Positions 19,801 through 30,101 are shown, counted from the first letter of the stretch. The stretch: 41,878 bases of DNA from Rubrivivax sp. (GCA_030681795.1 JAUXRG010000113.1:1-41878), one strand, 5' to 3'. Numbers and translations: made by a program. Notes: a model not told the origin generated them from the sequence alone.

Positions 19801-20766
19801 ATGAGATTGTTCGGCCGCGCCCTCGCCGCCTGCGCCCTTACGCTGATGACCTCTGCTGCCTTCGCGCAGGTCTACCCCAGCAAGCCCATCACGCTGATCG
19901 TGCCCAACCCGCCCGGCGGCGTGGTGGACAGTTCGGCGCGCCTGGTCGGCGACCCGCTGACCAGGCTGCTGGGACAGACCGTGTTGGTGGACAACCGGGG
20001 CGGCGCCAGCGGCAACATCGCCTACCAGCACGTGGCACGCGCGCCCAAGGATGGCTACACGCTGCTGGTTTCCTACTCGGCTTACCACGTGGGCAACCCG
20101 GCGATGTTTGCCAAGCTGCCCTGGGCCCAGAAGGACCTGGCGCCGGTGGCGCTGATGACCGCCGCCACCAACGTGATCACCGCGCACCCCTCGGTGCCGT
20201 CCAACAATCTGAAGGACTTCATCGCCTACGTGAAGAGCCAGCCCGGCAAGATCAACTTTGCCTCGCAGGGCAATGGGTCGTTGTCGCATGTGGGCACCGC
20301 CCTGTTCGAGCAGACGACCGGCGCCGACATGACGCATGTGCCCTACAAAGGCTCCGGCGCGGCCATCCAGGACGTGCTGGCCGGCAACGTGCAGGTATTC
20401 ATGACGACGCCGCCCAGCGTCATGGGCCACGTGCAGGCCGGCAAGCTCAAAGCCTTCGCCGTGACCAGCAAGAGCCGCCACCCCATGTTGCCCAACGTGC
20501 CGACCACGGCCGAGGCGGGCCTGCCCGGCTTCGAGCTCGAAGCCTGGGTCGGCCTGTTCGCCCCCGCAGGCACGCCGCCGGCCGTGATCGCACAGCTGAG
20601 CGAAGCGGTAAAGACGGCGCTGGAACTGCCCGAGACCAGGCAGCGCGCAGCCACCCTGGGCATCGAGACGCGCTACCTCGGCCCCGACGCGCTGGCCGCC
20701 CTGGTGGCCAAGGACACCGAGTACTGGGGCAAGGTCATCAAGGGCCGTCACATCTCCGCGGACTGA
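19801..20766 (+). CDS. Bug/TctC-family tripartite tricarboxylate transporter binding protein
   Basis: A periplasmic solute-binding protein of the Bug family, which is very numerous in Burkholderiales and binds carboxylates for TTT transporters. The start at 19801 (GGAG seven bases upstream) gives 321 residues with a signal peptide MRLFGRALAACALTLMTSAA, likely cut before QVYPSKPI. Typical Bug features follow: PSKPITLIVPNPPGG, VLVDNRGGASGNIA and GLPGFELEAW. No TctA or TctB membrane subunit is nearby, so it would rely on a transporter encoded elsewhere. The neighbour eight bases downstream encodes maleate isomerase, making maleate or a similar C4 diacid the likely ligand (inference). Confidence 0.9.
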   Translation: MRLFGRALAACALTLMTSAAFAQVYPSKPITLIVPNPPGGVVDSSARLVGDPLTRLLGQTVLVDNRGGASGNIAYQHVARAPKDGYTLLVSYSAYHVGNPAMFAKLPWAQKDLAPVALMTAATNVITAHPSVPSNNLKDFIAYVKSQPGKINFASQGNGSLSHVGTALFEQTTGADMTHVPYKGSGAAIQDVLAGNVQVFMTTPPSVMGHVQAGKLKAFAVTSKSRHPMLPNVPTTAEAGLPGFELEAWVGLFAPAGTPPAVIAQLSEAVKTALELPETRQRAATLGIETRYLGPDALAALVAKDTEYWGKVIKGRHISAD

Positions 20767-20774
20767 AGAAGCCC

Positions 20775-21530
20775 ATGAGCAGCAAGACCTACCGCATCGG
20801 CCAGATCGTGCCGAGTTCCAACACCACGATGGAGACCGAAATCCCCGCCATGCTGCGGGCCCGCGAGGCCATCGAGCCCGAACGCTTCACATTTCACTCG
20901 GCGCGCATGCGCATGAAGAAGGTCACCAAGGCCGAGCTGGAGGCGATGGACGCCGACAGCGACCGCTGCGCGCTGGAGCTCAGCGATGCGCGTGTCGATG
21001 TGCTGGGCTACGCGTGTCTCGTCGCGATCATGAGCATGGGCCGCGGCTACCACTGCGTCAGCGAAGCGCGGCTGCGCGAACGCACCATCGCCAACGACGG
21101 ACCGGCGCCGGTGGTCACCAGCGCCGGCGCGCTGATCCACGGCCTGCAGGCCCTAGGCGCCAAGAAGATCTCGATCATCACGCCCTACATGAAGCCGCTG
21201 ACGCAACTGGTGGTGGACTACATCGAGCACGAAGGCTACGAGGTCAAGGACGCGATCTCGCTGGAAGTGGCCGACAACCTGGAAGTGGGCGCACTTGACC
21301 CGCGGGCGCTGATCGAGATTTCCAAGCACCTGGACATCGCCGGCGTCGATGCCGTGGTGCTGAGCGCCTGCGTGCAGATGCCTTCGCTGGCCAGCATCCA
21401 GCCGGTGGAAGACCGCATCGGCTTGCCGGTGCTGTCGGCGGCCATCAGCACCACGTACCAAATGCTCAAGACGCTGGGCCTGAAGGCGGTGGCGCCGAAC
21501 GCCGGTGCCTTGTTGTCGGGCCGCTATTGA
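20775..21530 (+). CDS. Maleate cis-trans isomerase
   Basis: A member of the Asp/Glu racemase superfamily that isomerises maleate to fumarate through a covalent cysteine intermediate. The 251-residue protein starts [20 protein letters not shown] and closely resembles the maleate isomerases MaiA/NicE as I recall them. Both catalytic cysteines are present: Cys81 in [12 protein letters not shown] and Cys199 in [10 protein letters not shown]. Asn16 in PSSNTT is a substrate-binding position. The gene follows the binding protein by eight bases and ends convergently with the VOC gene (seven-base overlap of stops). Fumarate would enter the TCA cycle. Other nicotinate or gentisate pathway genes are absent here. 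Confidence 0.88.
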   Translation: MSSKTYRIGQIVPSSNTTMETEIPAMLRAREAIEPERFTFHSARMRMKKVTKAELEAMDADSDRCALELSDARVDVLGYACLVAIMSMGRGYHCVSEARLRERTIANDGPAPVVTSAGALIHGLQALGAKKISIITPYMKPLTQLVVDYIEHEGYEVKDAISLEVADNLEVGALDPRALIEISKHLDIAGVDAVVLSACVQMPSLASIQPVEDRIGLPVLSAAISTTYQMLKTLGLKAVAPNAGALLSGRY

Positions 21531-21997
21531 GCTGCGAGGGCCACCACCACATCCGGCGGCGCCTGCACCAGCTCGATCAACACGCCTTCGCCGCTCAGCG
21601 GGAACTCTTCGTTTCCCTTGGGGTGGATGAAGCAGATGTCGTGTCCCGCCGCACCCTTGCGAATACCGCCGGCGGCAAAGCGCACGCCGTGGGCCGTCAT
21701 CCACTCGACAGCCTTGGGCAGATCGTCCACCCACAGCCCGACGTGGTTGAGCGGCGTGGCGTGCACAGCGGGCTTCTTGTCCGGGTCCAGCGGCTGCATC
21801 AGATCGACCTCGACCGCGTGCGGGCCTGTCCCCAGGGCGCAGATGGCCTCGTCGACGTTCTCGCGTTCGCTCACGAAGCTGCCCTTCACCGTCAGGCCCA
21901 GCATGTCCACCCACAGCGCCTTGAGCCGCTGCTTGTCGGGGCCACCGATGGCGATCTGCTGCAGGCCCAGGATGCGGAACGGTTTGGCCGCGTTCAT
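21524..21997 (-). CDS. VOC-family protein, candidate methylmalonyl-CoA epimerase
   Basis: A 157-residue vicinal-oxygen-chelate fold protein. The C-terminal ICFIHPK and [10 protein letters not shown] resemble bacterial methylmalonyl-CoA epimerase, and the gene is the last of a propionyl-CoA carboxylase/methylmalonyl-CoA mutase operon (ATGA overlap with pccA), where an epimerase is required to link the (S) and (R) forms. By alignment with the Propionibacterium enzyme (ligands His, Gln, His, Glu) the metal positions here read Gln14, Glu63, His85 and Glu142, so the first ligand differs. It could instead be another lyase or dioxygenase-fold protein. A decayed partial copy of the same gene type lies at 18656-18752. 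Confidence 0.65.
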   Translation of the reverse strand: MNAAKPFRILGLQQIAIGGPDKQRLKALWVDMLGLTVKGSFVSERENVDEAICALGTGPHAVEVDLMQPLDPDKKPAVHATPLNHVGLWVDDLPKAVEWMTAHGVRFAAGGIRKGAAGHDICFIHPKGNEEFPLSGEGVLIELVQAPPDVVVALAAQ

Positions 21998-24051
21998 CGG
22001 AAGCTCAGGATGGGTTGATCGACGGCCAGGCTTTCGCCCTTGGCGGCCAGCAGTTCGGCCACCGTGCCTTCGCGCGCGGCGGTGAGGATGTTCTCCATCT
22101 TCATGGCCTCGATCACCGCCAGGCGCTCGCCGACATGCACCCATTGCCCGGGCTGCACGGCGATGTCCACCAGCAGGCCCGGCATGGGCGAGAGCAGGAA
22201 GCGGCTCATGTCGGCCGGGGCCTTGAACGGCATCACGCGCAGCAGTTCGGCCGCCCGCTCGCTCATCACCTGCGCCTCGATGACGCAGCCGTTGTGCGAG
22301 ATGCGGTACCACAGGCCTTGCCGCTCGACCTGCGCCGTGAAGTCCCGGCCATTGCAGCTGCCGCTGAAGCGGATGCCGCCGAACTGCCAGTCGTTGGCGA
22401 TTGCGTAGGGGCGGCCGGCGACTTCGATGTGCGTGCCGCCTTCGGCGCGGATGCTCACCGGCACATGCCGGTGCTCGCCCCCCTGGCCCTTGACGACGAC
22501 GACGAAGCGCTCGCCGATGACCACGCCGTGCCCGGCCAGCTGGCCGGTGATGCCTGCGGCGCGCTCGAGGTGGCGGCGGTACACCGCGGCGGCGAGTGCG
22601 ACGAGGAAGTCCGGGTCGTCGTGCGGCACGTCCTCGGCGCGGAAGCCCTGGGCGTAGTGCTCGGCAATGAAACCGGTGTTGAAGTCACCCGAGATGAACT
22701 TCGGGTGCGCCAGCAACGCCGCCTGGAACGGGATGTTGCTGGAGACGCCGCGGATGACGAAGGCGTTGAGCGCCTCGCGCATTCGGGCAATGGCGTCCAG
22801 GCGGTCGGTTCCGTGCACGACGAGCTTGGCGATCATCGAGTCGTAGTGCATCGGGATCTCGCCGCCCTCGTAGACGCCGGTATCGACACGCACGCCACCG
22901 CCTTCGACGACGGCGCCCGCATCGTCGAGCCGCCAGGGCATGGGAAGCGCCGCTTCCATGGTCTGCACCGGCGGCTGGTAGCGCACCAGGCGGCCGGTGG
23001 AGGGCAGGAAGCCGCGGAACGGGTCTTCGGCATTGATGCGGCACTCGATGGCCCAGCCGCGGCGCGGGATCTCGGCCTGGGTGAAGGGCAGCGGCTCGCC
23101 GGCGGCCACGCGCAGCATCTGCTCCACCAGGTCGATGCCGGTGATGCTCTCGGTGACCGGGTGCTCGACCTGCAGCCGCGTATTCATCTCGAGAAAATAG
23201 AAGCTCTGGTCCTTGCCGACCACGAACTCCACCGTGCCCGCGCTCTGGTACTTCACGGCCCGGGCCAGCTGCACGGCCTGCTCGCCCATGGCGCGGCGCG
23301 TGGCCTCGCTGATGAAGGGCGACGGCGCCTCCTCGATGACCTTCTGGTGCCGGCGCTGGATGGAGCACTCGCGCTCCTGCAGGTAGACCATGTTCCCGTG
23401 GGCATCGCCCAGCACCTGGATCTCGATGTGGCGCGGGCTCTCGACGTACTTCTCGATGAAGACGCGGTCGTCGCCGAAGCTGGCCTTGGCCTCGTTCCTG
23501 CACGAGGTGTAGCCCTCGAAGGCCTCCTTGTCGTCCCAGGCCACGCGCAAGCCCTTGCCGCCGCCGCCCGCGCTGGCCTTGATCATCACCGGGTAGCCGA
23601 TGTCCTTGGCGATGCTCACCGCCTGCTCGGGCGATTCGATGGCGGCGTTCCAGCCTGGAATCGTATTCACCTTGGCCTCGATCGCCAGCTTCTTCGAGGC
23701 GATCTTGTCGCCCATGGCGGAGATCGAATAGTGCTTGGGTCCGATGAAGACGATGCCTTCTTCTTCGACGCGGCGCGCGAAGTCCGCGTTCTCCGACAGG
23801 AAGCCATAGCCCGGATGCACGGCCTGGGCACCCGTGCTCTTGCACGCGGCAATGATCTTGTCACCCCGCAGGTAGCTCTCGCGGCTGGGCGCGGGGCCGA
23901 TGCACACGGCCTCGTCGGCCAGGGCGACGTGCCGCGCGTCGCGGTCGGCCTCGGAATACACCGCCACGGTGGCGATGCCGAGCCTCTTCGCGGTCTTGAT
24001 GACGCGACAGGCGATCTCGCCGCGGTTGGCAATCAGGATCTTCTTGAACAT
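21994..24051 (-). CDS. pccA: Propionyl-CoA carboxylase alpha subunit (biotin carboxylase + BCCP)
   Basis: A 685-residue fused biotin carboxylase and biotin carrier protein. It begins with the biotin-carboxylase N-terminus [17 protein letters not shown]; the ATP-grasp glycine loop is [15 protein letters not shown] (from about 168) and the catalytic core contains [17 protein letters not shown] linking BT domain follows from about 510, and the carrier domain ends the protein with the biotinylated Lys651 in EAMKMEN. Adjacency to pccB (19 bases), meaB and the mutase identifies propionyl-CoA rather than acetyl- or methylcrotonyl-CoA as the likely substrate. It overlaps the VOC gene by four bases. 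Confidence 0.93.
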   Translation of the reverse strand: MFKKILIANRGEIACRVIKTAKRLGIATVAVYSEADRDARHVALADEAVCIGPAPSRESYLRGDKIIAACKSTGAQAVHPGYGFLSENADFARRVEEEGIVFIGPKHYSISAMGDKIASKKLAIEAKVNTIPGWNAAIESPEQAVSIAKDIGYPVMIKASAGGGGKGLRVAWDDKEAFEGYTSCRNEAKASFGDDRVFIEKYVESPRHIEIQVLGDAHGNMVYLQERECSIQRRHQKVIEEAPSPFISEATRRAMGEQAVQLARAVKYQSAGTVEFVVGKDQSFYFLEMNTRLQVEHPVTESITGIDLVEQMLRVAAGEPLPFTQAEIPRRGWAIECRINAEDPFRGFLPSTGRLVRYQPPVQTMEAALPMPWRLDDAGAVVEGGGVRVDTGVYEGGEIPMHYDSMIAKLVVHGTDRLDAIARMREALNAFVIRGVSSNIPFQAALLAHPKFISGDFNTGFIAEHYAQGFRAEDVPHDDPDFLVALAAAVYRRHLERAAGITGQLAGHGVVIGERFVVVVKGQGGEHRHVPVSIRAEGGTHIEVAGRPYAIANDWQFGGIRFSGSCNGRDFTAQVERQGLWYRISHNGCVIEAQVMSERAAELLRVMPFKAPADMSRFLLSPMPGLLVDIAVQPGQWVHVGERLAVIEAMKMENILTAAREGTVAELLAAKGESLAVDQPILSFR

Positions 24052-24070
24052 GACTGGGGTCTCCGCGCGC

Positions 24071-25603
24071 TCAAAGAGGAATGTTCCCGTGCTTGCGCCA
24101 CGGGTTGGCGAGCTTCTTGTCCTTGAGCATGGCCAGGCTGCGGCAGATGCGCCTGCGCGTCTCGTGGGGCTGGATCACGTCGTCGATGTAGCCGCGCGCG
24201 CCGGCGACGAAGGGGTTGGCAAAGCGCGCCTTGTATTCGGCCTCCCTGGCCGCGAGTTTTGCAGGATCGCCCTTGTCCTCGCGGAAGATGATCTCCACCG
24301 CGCCCTTGGCGCCCATCACCGCGATCTCGGCATTGGGCCAGGCGAAGTTGACGTCGCCGCGCAGGTGCTTGGAGCTCATCACGTCGTAGGCGCCGCCGTA
24401 GGCCTTGCGCGTGATCACCGTGACCTTGGGCACCGTGCATTCGGCGTAGGCGTAGAGCAGCTTGGCGCCATGCTTGATGATGCCGCCGTATTCCTGCGCC
24501 GTGCCCGGCATGAAGCCCGGCACGTCGACGAAGGTCACCACGGGGATGTTGAAGGCGTCGCAGAAGCGCACGAAGCGCGCCGCCTTGATGGCGCTCTTGA
24601 TGTCCAGGCAGCCCGCCAGCACCTGCGGGTTGTTGGCCACGATGCCGACGCTTTGCCCATCCAGACGCGCGAAGCCGATGACGATGTTCTTCGCGTATTC
24701 GGGCTGCAGCTCGAAGAAGTCGCCGTCGTCCACGACCTTCAGGATCAGCTCCTTCATGTCGTAAGGCTTGTTCGGGTTCTCGGGCACCAGCGTGTCCAGC
24801 GACGAATCCAGCCGCTCCGCCGGGTCGCCGCTGGGGCGCAGCGGCGGTCGCTCCTTGTTGTTGAGCGGCAGGTAGTTGAAGAAGCGGCGCAGCATGAGCA
24901 GCGCTTCGACATCGTTCTCGAACGCCAGGTCGGCCACGCCGCTCTTGCTGTTGTGGGTGCCGGCGCCACCGAGCTCCTCGGCGGTCACTTCCTCGTGCGT
25001 CACGGTCTTCACCACCTCGGGGCCGGTGACGAACATGTAGGAGCTGTCCTTGACCATGAAGATGAAGTCGGTCATGGCCGGCGAGTAGACCGCGCCCCCG
25101 GCGCAGGGCCCCATGATCAGGCTGATCTGCGGGATCACGCCGCTGGCCATGACGTTGCGCTGGAAGACCTCGGCGTAGCCGCCCAGCGAGGCCACGCCTT
25201 CCTGGATGCGCGCGCCGCCGGAGTCGTTCAGGCCGATGACCGGGGCGCCCACATTCATGGCCTGGTCCATGACCTTGCAGATCTTCTCGGCGTGGGCCTC
25301 GGAAAGCGCGCCACCGAAGACCGTGAAGTCCTGGCTGAAGACGAACACCAGGCGGCCGTTGATCATGCCGTAGCCGGTGACGACGCCGTCGCCCGGGACC
25401 TTCTGCTCGGCCATGCCGAAGTCGGCGCAACGGTGCTCGACGAACATGTCCCATTCCTCGAACGTGCCTTCGTCGAGCAGCAGCTCGATGCGCTCGCGCG
25501 CCGAGAGCTTGCCCTTGGCGTGCTGTGCGGCGATGCGCTTTTCCCCGCCGCCCAGGCGCGCCGCGGCGCGCTTGCTTTCGAGCTGTTCGATGATGTCGTG
25601 CAT
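24071..25603 (-). CDS. pccB: Propionyl-CoA carboxylase beta subunit (carboxyltransferase)
   Basis: Transfers the carboxyl group from biotin on PccA to propionyl-CoA, giving (S)-methylmalonyl-CoA. The start [19 protein letters not shown] at 25603 gives 510 residues, the normal PccB length; an upstream open extension is rejected as GC-rich noise. Two crotonase-like halves are visible: [20 protein letters not shown] in the first and [20 protein letters not shown] in the second, both conserved acyl-CoA and biotin binding loops. [11 protein letters not shown] oxyanion segment is also present. It lies between meaB and pccA. Confidence 0.95.
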   Translation of the reverse strand: MHDIIEQLESKRAAARLGGGEKRIAAQHAKGKLSARERIELLLDEGTFEEWDMFVEHRCADFGMAEQKVPGDGVVTGYGMINGRLVFVFSQDFTVFGGALSEAHAEKICKVMDQAMNVGAPVIGLNDSGGARIQEGVASLGGYAEVFQRNVMASGVIPQISLIMGPCAGGAVYSPAMTDFIFMVKDSSYMFVTGPEVVKTVTHEEVTAEELGGAGTHNSKSGVADLAFENDVEALLMLRRFFNYLPLNNKERPPLRPSGDPAERLDSSLDTLVPENPNKPYDMKELILKVVDDGDFFELQPEYAKNIVIGFARLDGQSVGIVANNPQVLAGCLDIKSAIKAARFVRFCDAFNIPVVTFVDVPGFMPGTAQEYGGIIKHGAKLLYAYAECTVPKVTVITRKAYGGAYDVMSSKHLRGDVNFAWPNAEIAVMGAKGAVEIIFREDKGDPAKLAAREAEYKARFANPFVAGARGYIDDVIQPHETRRRICRSLAMLKDKKLANPWRKHGNIPL

Positions 25604-25626
25604 GAGGATGTCCTCTCGGTTCTCGG

Positions 25627-26634
25627 TCAATTCAGAAGGTCGAGCAGCCGGCGCGCAGCCACGCCGGCAGCCAGACGGCCGGCGCGCACCTCGGCGCTGA
25701 CCTGCGGCAGCGCCGCGCGCACTGCCGCGTGCGCATGGAAGCGCTGGTGCAGCCCGGCTTCGATGCGCTCCCACATCCAGGCCTGCTCCTGCGAGCGACG
25801 ACGCTCGGCCAGGCGGCCGCTGCTGGCCTGCGCGTCGCGAAAGGCGCATACGGCCTGCCAGAAGTCGGTCAGGCCAGTGCCCTTGAGCGCACTGAGCTGC
25901 AGCACTTGCGCGGCTGAATCACCCGCCGGCCCCCGCGTGGCCGGGTGCGCATGCGGCCCGAAGAAGCGCAGCGCACTGGTGATCTGGGCCCGGGCGCGCG
26001 TCGCAGCCGCTTCGTCGAGGTCGGCCTTGTTGATGACCACCAGGTCGGCCAGTTCCATCACGCCCTTCTTCAGCGCCTGGAGGTCGTCACCGGCATTGGG
26101 CAGTTGCATGAGCACGAACATGTCGGTCATGCCGGCGACCGCGGTTTCGCTCTGGCCCACGCCCACGGTCTCGACGATGACGATGTCGTAGCCCGCCGCC
26201 TCGCACACGCGCATCGACTCACGCGTCTTGTCGGCCACGCCGCCCAGTGTGCCGCTGGCCGGGCTGGGGCGAATGAATGCCTTCTCATGCACCGAGAGCC
26301 GCTCCATGCGCGTCTTGTCGCCCAGGATGGAGCCGCCGCTCAGGCTGGACGAAGGGTCCACCGCGAGCACCGCGACGCGGTGCCCACGTTCGATGAGGAA
26401 CAGGCCCAGCGCTTCGATGAAGGTGCTTTTGCCGACGCCGGGCACGCCGCTGATGCCCAGCCGGAACGATTTGCCGCTGGCCGGCAACAAGGCGTCCAGC
26501 AGTTCGTCGGCGCGCGCACGGTGATCGACTCGGGTGGATTCGAGCAGCGTGATGATCTTGGCCAGCGCACGCCGCTGCACCGCGCCGGTGGCTGCCAGCA
26601 ACTGCGCCCTCAGCGCCTCATCGGTCGCATGCAT
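25627..26634 (-). CDS. meaB: MeaB/ArgK-family GTPase chaperone of methylmalonyl-CoA mutase
   Basis: A G3E-family P-loop GTPase that guards and reloads the B12-dependent mutase. The 335-residue protein has the Walker A loop GVPGVGKST at 63-71, the MeaB signature [19 protein letters not shown] at 92-110, ETVGVGQSE (155-163) and the guanine-specificity NKAD at 202-205. The C-terminal helix region serves for dimerisation in the family. It begins six bases after the mutase stop and precedes pccB by 23 bases, so it is co-transcribed with its client enzyme. ArgK names in databases refer to an older, incorrect assignment. Confidence 0.95.
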   Translation of the reverse strand: MHATDEALRAQLLAATGAVQRRALAKIITLLESTRVDHRARADELLDALLPASGKSFRLGISGVPGVGKSTFIEALGLFLIERGHRVAVLAVDPSSSLSGGSILGDKTRMERLSVHEKAFIRPSPASGTLGGVADKTRESMRVCEAAGYDIVIVETVGVGQSETAVAGMTDMFVLMQLPNAGDDLQALKKGVMELADLVVINKADLDEAAATRARAQITSALRFFGPHAHPATRGPAGDSAAQVLQLSALKGTGLTDFWQAVCAFRDAQASSGRLAERRRSQEQAWMWERIEAGLHQRFHAHAAVRAALPQVSAEVRAGRLAAGVAARRLLDLLN

Positions 26635-26640
26635 GAGGCA

Positions 26641-28836
26641 TTACGCGTGGGCAGCCTTGATCTGCTTGAGCACGTCACGCGCGCTCGTCAAGATGGTCGT
26701 GCCGGGCCCGTAGATGCCCTTCACACCGGCGGCGTAGAGGAAGTCGTAGTCCTGTGGCGGCACCACGCCGCCCACGAAAACGATGATGTCGCCGCCGCCC
26801 TGCTCCTTCAATGCCCGGATGATGGCCGGCACCAGCGTCTTGTGGCCGGCGGCCAGCGTGCTCACGCCCACGGCATGCACGTCGTTCTCGATGGCCTGGC
26901 GGGCGCATTCCTCGGGGGTCTGGAAGAGCGGGCCGATATCGACGTCGAAGCCCAGGTCGGCGAATGCCGTGGCCACCACCTTGGCGCCGCGGTCGTGGCC
27001 GTCCTGGCCGAGCTTGGCGATCATCACGCGCGGCCGGCGGCCCTGCTTCTCGCCGAAGGCGGCGATCTCGGCCTTGAGCCTGTCCCAGCCCTCGGCGCTG
27101 TCGTCCTTGTCGGAATACGCGGCTGCATACACACCGGTCACCTTCTGGATGTCGGCCCGATGGCGGCCGAAGATCTTTTCCAATGCATCGCTGACCTCGC
27201 CCACCGTGGCGCGCAATCGAACCGCGGCGATGCTCAAGGCCAGCAGGTTACCCTGGCCGCTGCGCGCGCGGTCGGTCAGCGCATCCAGCGCGGCCTGGAC
27301 CTTGGTCGTGTCGCGCGTCGCCCGGATGCGCTGCAAGCGCGCGATCTGGCCCTGGCGCACCGAGACGTTGTCGACCTCGCGGATGTCGACCTGCCCTTGC
27401 TGCGCCAGCTTGTACTTGTTGACGCCGACGATCACATCCCGGCCGGCGTCGATGCGTGCCTGCTTTTCGGCCGCGCTGGCCTCGATCTTCAGCTTGGCCC
27501 AGCCCGAATCCACCGCCTGGGTCATGCCGCCGATGGCTTCCACCTCTTCGATGAGGGCCCAGGCCTTGTCGGCCATTTCCTGGGTCAGGCTCTCCATCAT
27601 GTAGCTGCCCGCCCAGGGGTCGACGACGCTGGTGATGTGCGTCTCTTCCTGGATGATGAGCTGGGTGTTGCGCGCGATGCGGGCGCTGAACTCGGTGGGC
27701 AGCGCGATGGCTTCGTCGAAGCTGTTGGTGTGCAGGCTCTGCGTGCCGCCAAAGACCGCGGCCATGGCCTCGATGGCCGTGCGCACCACGTTGTTGTAGG
27801 GGTCCTGCTCGGTCAGGCTCCAGCCCGAGGTCTGGCAATGCGTGCGCAGCATCAGGCTCTTGGGCTTCTTCGCGCCGAAGCCCTTCATGATGCGCGCCCA
27901 GAGCAGCCGTGCCGCGCGCATCTTGGCGATCTCGAGATAGAAATTCATCCCGATGGCCCAGAAGAACGAGAGCCGCCCGGCGAACTCGTCGACATCCAGG
28001 CCCTTGGCGATGGCCGTCTTCACGTACTCCTTGCCGTCAGCGAGGGTGAACGCGAGCTCCAGCGCCTGGTTGGCGCCGGCTTCCTGCATGTGATAACCGC
28101 TGATGCTGATCGAGTTGAACTTCGGCATGAACTTCGCCGTGTACTCGATGATGTCGGCCACGATGCGCATGCTGGGCGCGGGCGGGTAGATGTAGGTGTT
28201 GCGGACCATGAACTCCTTGAGGATGTCGTTCTGGATGGTCCCGCTCAGCTCGTCCTGTGCAACCCCCTGCTCCTCGGCCGCAACGACGTAACCCGCCAGC
28301 ACCGGCAGCACGGCGCCGTTCATCGTTATGCTGACGCTGACCTTGTCGAGCGGGATGCCGTCGAAGAGGATCTTCATGTCCTCGACGCTGTCGATGGCCA
28401 CGCCGGCCTTGCCGACGTCACCGGTCACGCGCGGGTGGTCGCTGTCGTAGCCGCGGTGCGTGGCCAGGTCGAAGGCCACGCTGACGCCCTGGCCGCCGGC
28501 GGCCAGCGCCTGGCGGTAGAAGGCGTTGCTGTCTTCGGCGGTGGAAAAACCGGCGTACTGACGGATGGTCCACGGGCGCACCGCGTACATCGTGGCCTGC
28601 GGGCCGCGGATGTAGGGCGCAAAACCCGGCAGCGTGTCGGCCAGCGCCGGCTGCGGCAGCGCGGCGATGTCGGCCGCGGTGTACAGCGGCTTGACGGCAA
28701 TGCCTTCGGGCGTCGTCCAGGTCAGCGCCGCCACGTCACCAGCGGGCGCCGACTTCGCGGCCGCCTTTTGCCATTGCGCCAGCGTGGTGGGTGCAAATTC
28801 GGGCGCGGTCTTGTCCACGGTCTGGTCTTCACTCAT
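26641..28836 (-). CDS. scpA: Methylmalonyl-CoA mutase (single-chain, adenosylcobalamin-dependent)
   Basis: Rearranges (R)-methylmalonyl-CoA to succinyl-CoA. The 731-residue protein combines the TIM-barrel substrate domain, with [15 protein letters not shown] near residues 95-109, and a C-terminal cobalamin-binding Rossmann domain with the DxHxxG motif QDGHDRG (axial ligand His614) and GGVVPPQDY. Length and domain order match the homodimeric Mut/ScpA type. The start at 28836 is preceded by AAGGAG. An overlapping ATG one base frame away (28840) is not in this frame. It heads the operon and is divergent from a GntR regulator. Confidence 0.96.
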   Translation of the reverse strand: MSEDQTVDKTAPEFAPTTLAQWQKAAAKSAPAGDVAALTWTTPEGIAVKPLYTAADIAALPQPALADTLPGFAPYIRGPQATMYAVRPWTIRQYAGFSTAEDSNAFYRQALAAGGQGVSVAFDLATHRGYDSDHPRVTGDVGKAGVAIDSVEDMKILFDGIPLDKVSVSITMNGAVLPVLAGYVVAAEEQGVAQDELSGTIQNDILKEFMVRNTYIYPPAPSMRIVADIIEYTAKFMPKFNSISISGYHMQEAGANQALELAFTLADGKEYVKTAIAKGLDVDEFAGRLSFFWAIGMNFYLEIAKMRAARLLWARIMKGFGAKKPKSLMLRTHCQTSGWSLTEQDPYNNVVRTAIEAMAAVFGGTQSLHTNSFDEAIALPTEFSARIARNTQLIIQEETHITSVVDPWAGSYMMESLTQEMADKAWALIEEVEAIGGMTQAVDSGWAKLKIEASAAEKQARIDAGRDVIVGVNKYKLAQQGQVDIREVDNVSVRQGQIARLQRIRATRDTTKVQAALDALTDRARSGQGNLLALSIAAVRLRATVGEVSDALEKIFGRHRADIQKVTGVYAAAYSDKDDSAEGWDRLKAEIAAFGEKQGRRPRVMIAKLGQDGHDRGAKVVATAFADLGFDVDIGPLFQTPEECARQAIENDVHAVGVSTLAAGHKTLVPAIIRALKEQGGGDIIVFVGGVVPPQDYDFLYAAGVKGIYGPGTTILTSARDVLKQIKAAHA

Positions 28837-28933
28837 GCATCTGCTCCTTGGCCTGCGCTCCGGCCCGACGGCGGCGGCGCGACGCGGCTGGCCGGCGCGC
28901 CACCTTCGAATCGGCCCTGGTGGCCGGCGGCGC

Positions 28934-28945
28934 ATTATGCATAAT
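28934..28945. promoter_or_regulatory. AT-rich palindrome, candidate operator for the GntR regulator
   Basis: ATTATGCATAAT is a perfect 12-base palindrome in an AT-rich island (28933-28957) within otherwise very GC-rich DNA, in the 161-base gap between the mutase gene and the divergent GntR/FCD regulator. A second dyad ATAATTAT (28941-28948) overlaps it. Position and symmetry fit an operator for a dimeric GntR-family protein that controls both genes. The AT-rich island likely also contains the promoters, but no clear -35/-10 pair could be assigned. Confidence 0.55.
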
Positions 28946-28997
28946 TATGAATTCAAAACCCACATCAGCCTGACACGCCGACACGCCGTTCCGTCCC

Positions 28998-29648
28998 ATG
29001 GCCGCCCTCGCCGACCCCAGCCCCTCGCTGTCGCCCCGCGCCCTGTACCAGGACGTGGCCGAACGCCTGCGCCAGCAGATCTTCGCCCGCGTGCTGGAGC
29101 CAGGCAACTGGATAGACGAGATGAAGCTGGCCGCCGAGTTCGGCATCAGCCGCACGCCGCTGGGCGAGGCGCTGAAGGTGCTGGCCGCCGAGGGCCTGGT
29201 GACGATGAAGGTCAGGCGCGGTGCCTATGTCACCGAGATGTCCCGCGAGGACGTGGCCCAGATCTACCACCTGCTGGCGCTGCTGGAAAGTGACGCCGCG
29301 GCCAGCGTCGCCGCGCGGGCCAGCGCAACGCAGCGCGCCGAGCTGGCGGCGCTGCACGCGCAGCTTGAAAAGCAGGTGCGCCGGCGCGACGAGTTTTTCG
29401 CCACCAACGAGCGTTTCCATATGACGCTGCTGCAGATGGCCGGCAACCGCTGGGCGCTGCAGACCGTCGTGGATCTGCGCAAGGTGATGAAGCTGAACCG
29501 CCACCACTCGCTGTTCAAGCAGGGGCGGCTGGCGGAGTCGCTGGCCGAACACCGCGCGCTGATGCGAGCCATCGAGGCCCATGACGCCGGACAGGCGGCA
29601 CGGCTGATGAAGTTGCACTTCGAGAGCGGGCTCGAGGCCGCCGCCTGA
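28998..29648 (+). CDS. GntR-family (FCD subfamily) transcriptional regulator
   Basis: A 216-residue regulator with an N-terminal winged helix-turn-helix (about 15-80; EMKLAAEFGISRTPLGEALK then LAAEGLV and RRGAYVTE) and a C-terminal all-helical FCD ligand domain (about 88-212). Metal- or ligand-binding positions of FCD domains are seen in ERFHMTLLQMAGN and LAEHRALMRAI. It is divergent from the propionyl-CoA catabolic operon, so it is the likely local regulator, perhaps sensing an organic acid or acyl-CoA of that pathway (inference). It is followed by a strong hairpin at 29684-29705. Confidence 0.9.
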   Translation: MAALADPSPSLSPRALYQDVAERLRQQIFARVLEPGNWIDEMKLAAEFGISRTPLGEALKVLAAEGLVTMKVRRGAYVTEMSREDVAQIYHLLALLESDAAASVAARASATQRAELAALHAQLEKQVRRRDEFFATNERFHMTLLQMAGNRWALQTVVDLRKVMKLNRHHSLFKQGRLAESLAEHRALMRAIEAHDAGQAARLMKLHFESGLEAAA

Positions 29649-29683
29649 ACGCGCGTGGCCGCGCCGCGTGAACCAGAAAAGGG

Positions 29684-29705
29684 AAAGCCGCCTTGCGGCG
29701 GCTTT
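29684..29705. terminator. Bidirectional hairpin terminator between the GntR gene and the lipoprotein gene
   Basis: AAAGCCGCC and GGCGGCTTT form a perfect nine-base-pair stem with a TTGC loop. On the minus strand the stem is followed by CCCTTTT, a T-rich tail that fits termination of the lipoprotein transcript. On the plus strand the T-rich side is only the TTT of the stem, so termination of the GntR gene would be weaker. The hairpin lies between two convergent genes. Confidence 0.75.
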
Positions 29706-29736
29706 CTGCACCCAACACGCCTTGCGGCGCGTGGAT

Positions 29737-29979
29737 TTACTTCGTGACAGCGCTGGCGGCGGCCGAGGCGGCAGCGGCAACAGCGTTGGCGGCGCCCATG
29801 GCGGCCGAAGCGGTGTCGGCCACGGCCGAAGCGGCGGTCGCGGCGGCATCGGCCACGGCAGCAGCAGGCGCGGCGGCCGGCGCGGGGGCGGGGGTCGGGG
29901 CCGGGGCTTCTTCCTTCTTGCCGCAAGCGGCGAGGGCGAAGGCGGCGACCAGGGAGGCGATGACGAGGGACTTGTTCAT
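29737..29979 (-). CDS. Small Ala/Pro-rich lipoprotein
   Basis: An 80-residue predicted lipoprotein. The signal peptide MNKSLVIASLVAAFALAACG ends in a lipobox LAAC, so the mature protein would begin at Cys19 and be lipid-anchored. The rest is low-complexity: GKKEEAPAPTPAPAPA followed by Ala-rich sequence interrupted by regularly spaced Asp, Thr and Val (ADAAATAASAVADTASAAMG), which could form a long amphipathic helix like small outer-membrane lipoproteins. No function is known. The start at 29979 is chosen over an upstream Met because it gives the signal peptide. The mRNA leader appears structured. Confidence 0.75.
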   Translation of the reverse strand: MNKSLVIASLVAAFALAACGKKEEAPAPTPAPAPAAAPAAAVADAAATAASAVADTASAAMGAANAVAAAASAAASAVTK

Positions 29980-30101
29980 AGGTGTCTTCAGGTAGTGGAG
30001 GGTCGGGAACCGGGCTTTTTCGGGCCGACGCTGCCTAGGCAGGGACAACCCGTACTCAAGTATCGGCTCGCCGGGCCGACACCCGGCAAACCTAACCCGA
30101 A

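Noticed and set aside
22015..24126. A 703-codon plus-strand open frame
   Set aside because: Antisense shadow of pccA; the minus-strand protein has all biotin carboxylase and carrier motifs.
25945..28944. A 999-codon plus-strand open frame
   Set aside because: It lies antisense to meaB and the methylmalonyl-CoA mutase gene, is rich in His, Arg, Ala and Val as expected for antisense of GC-rich codons, and shows no domain.
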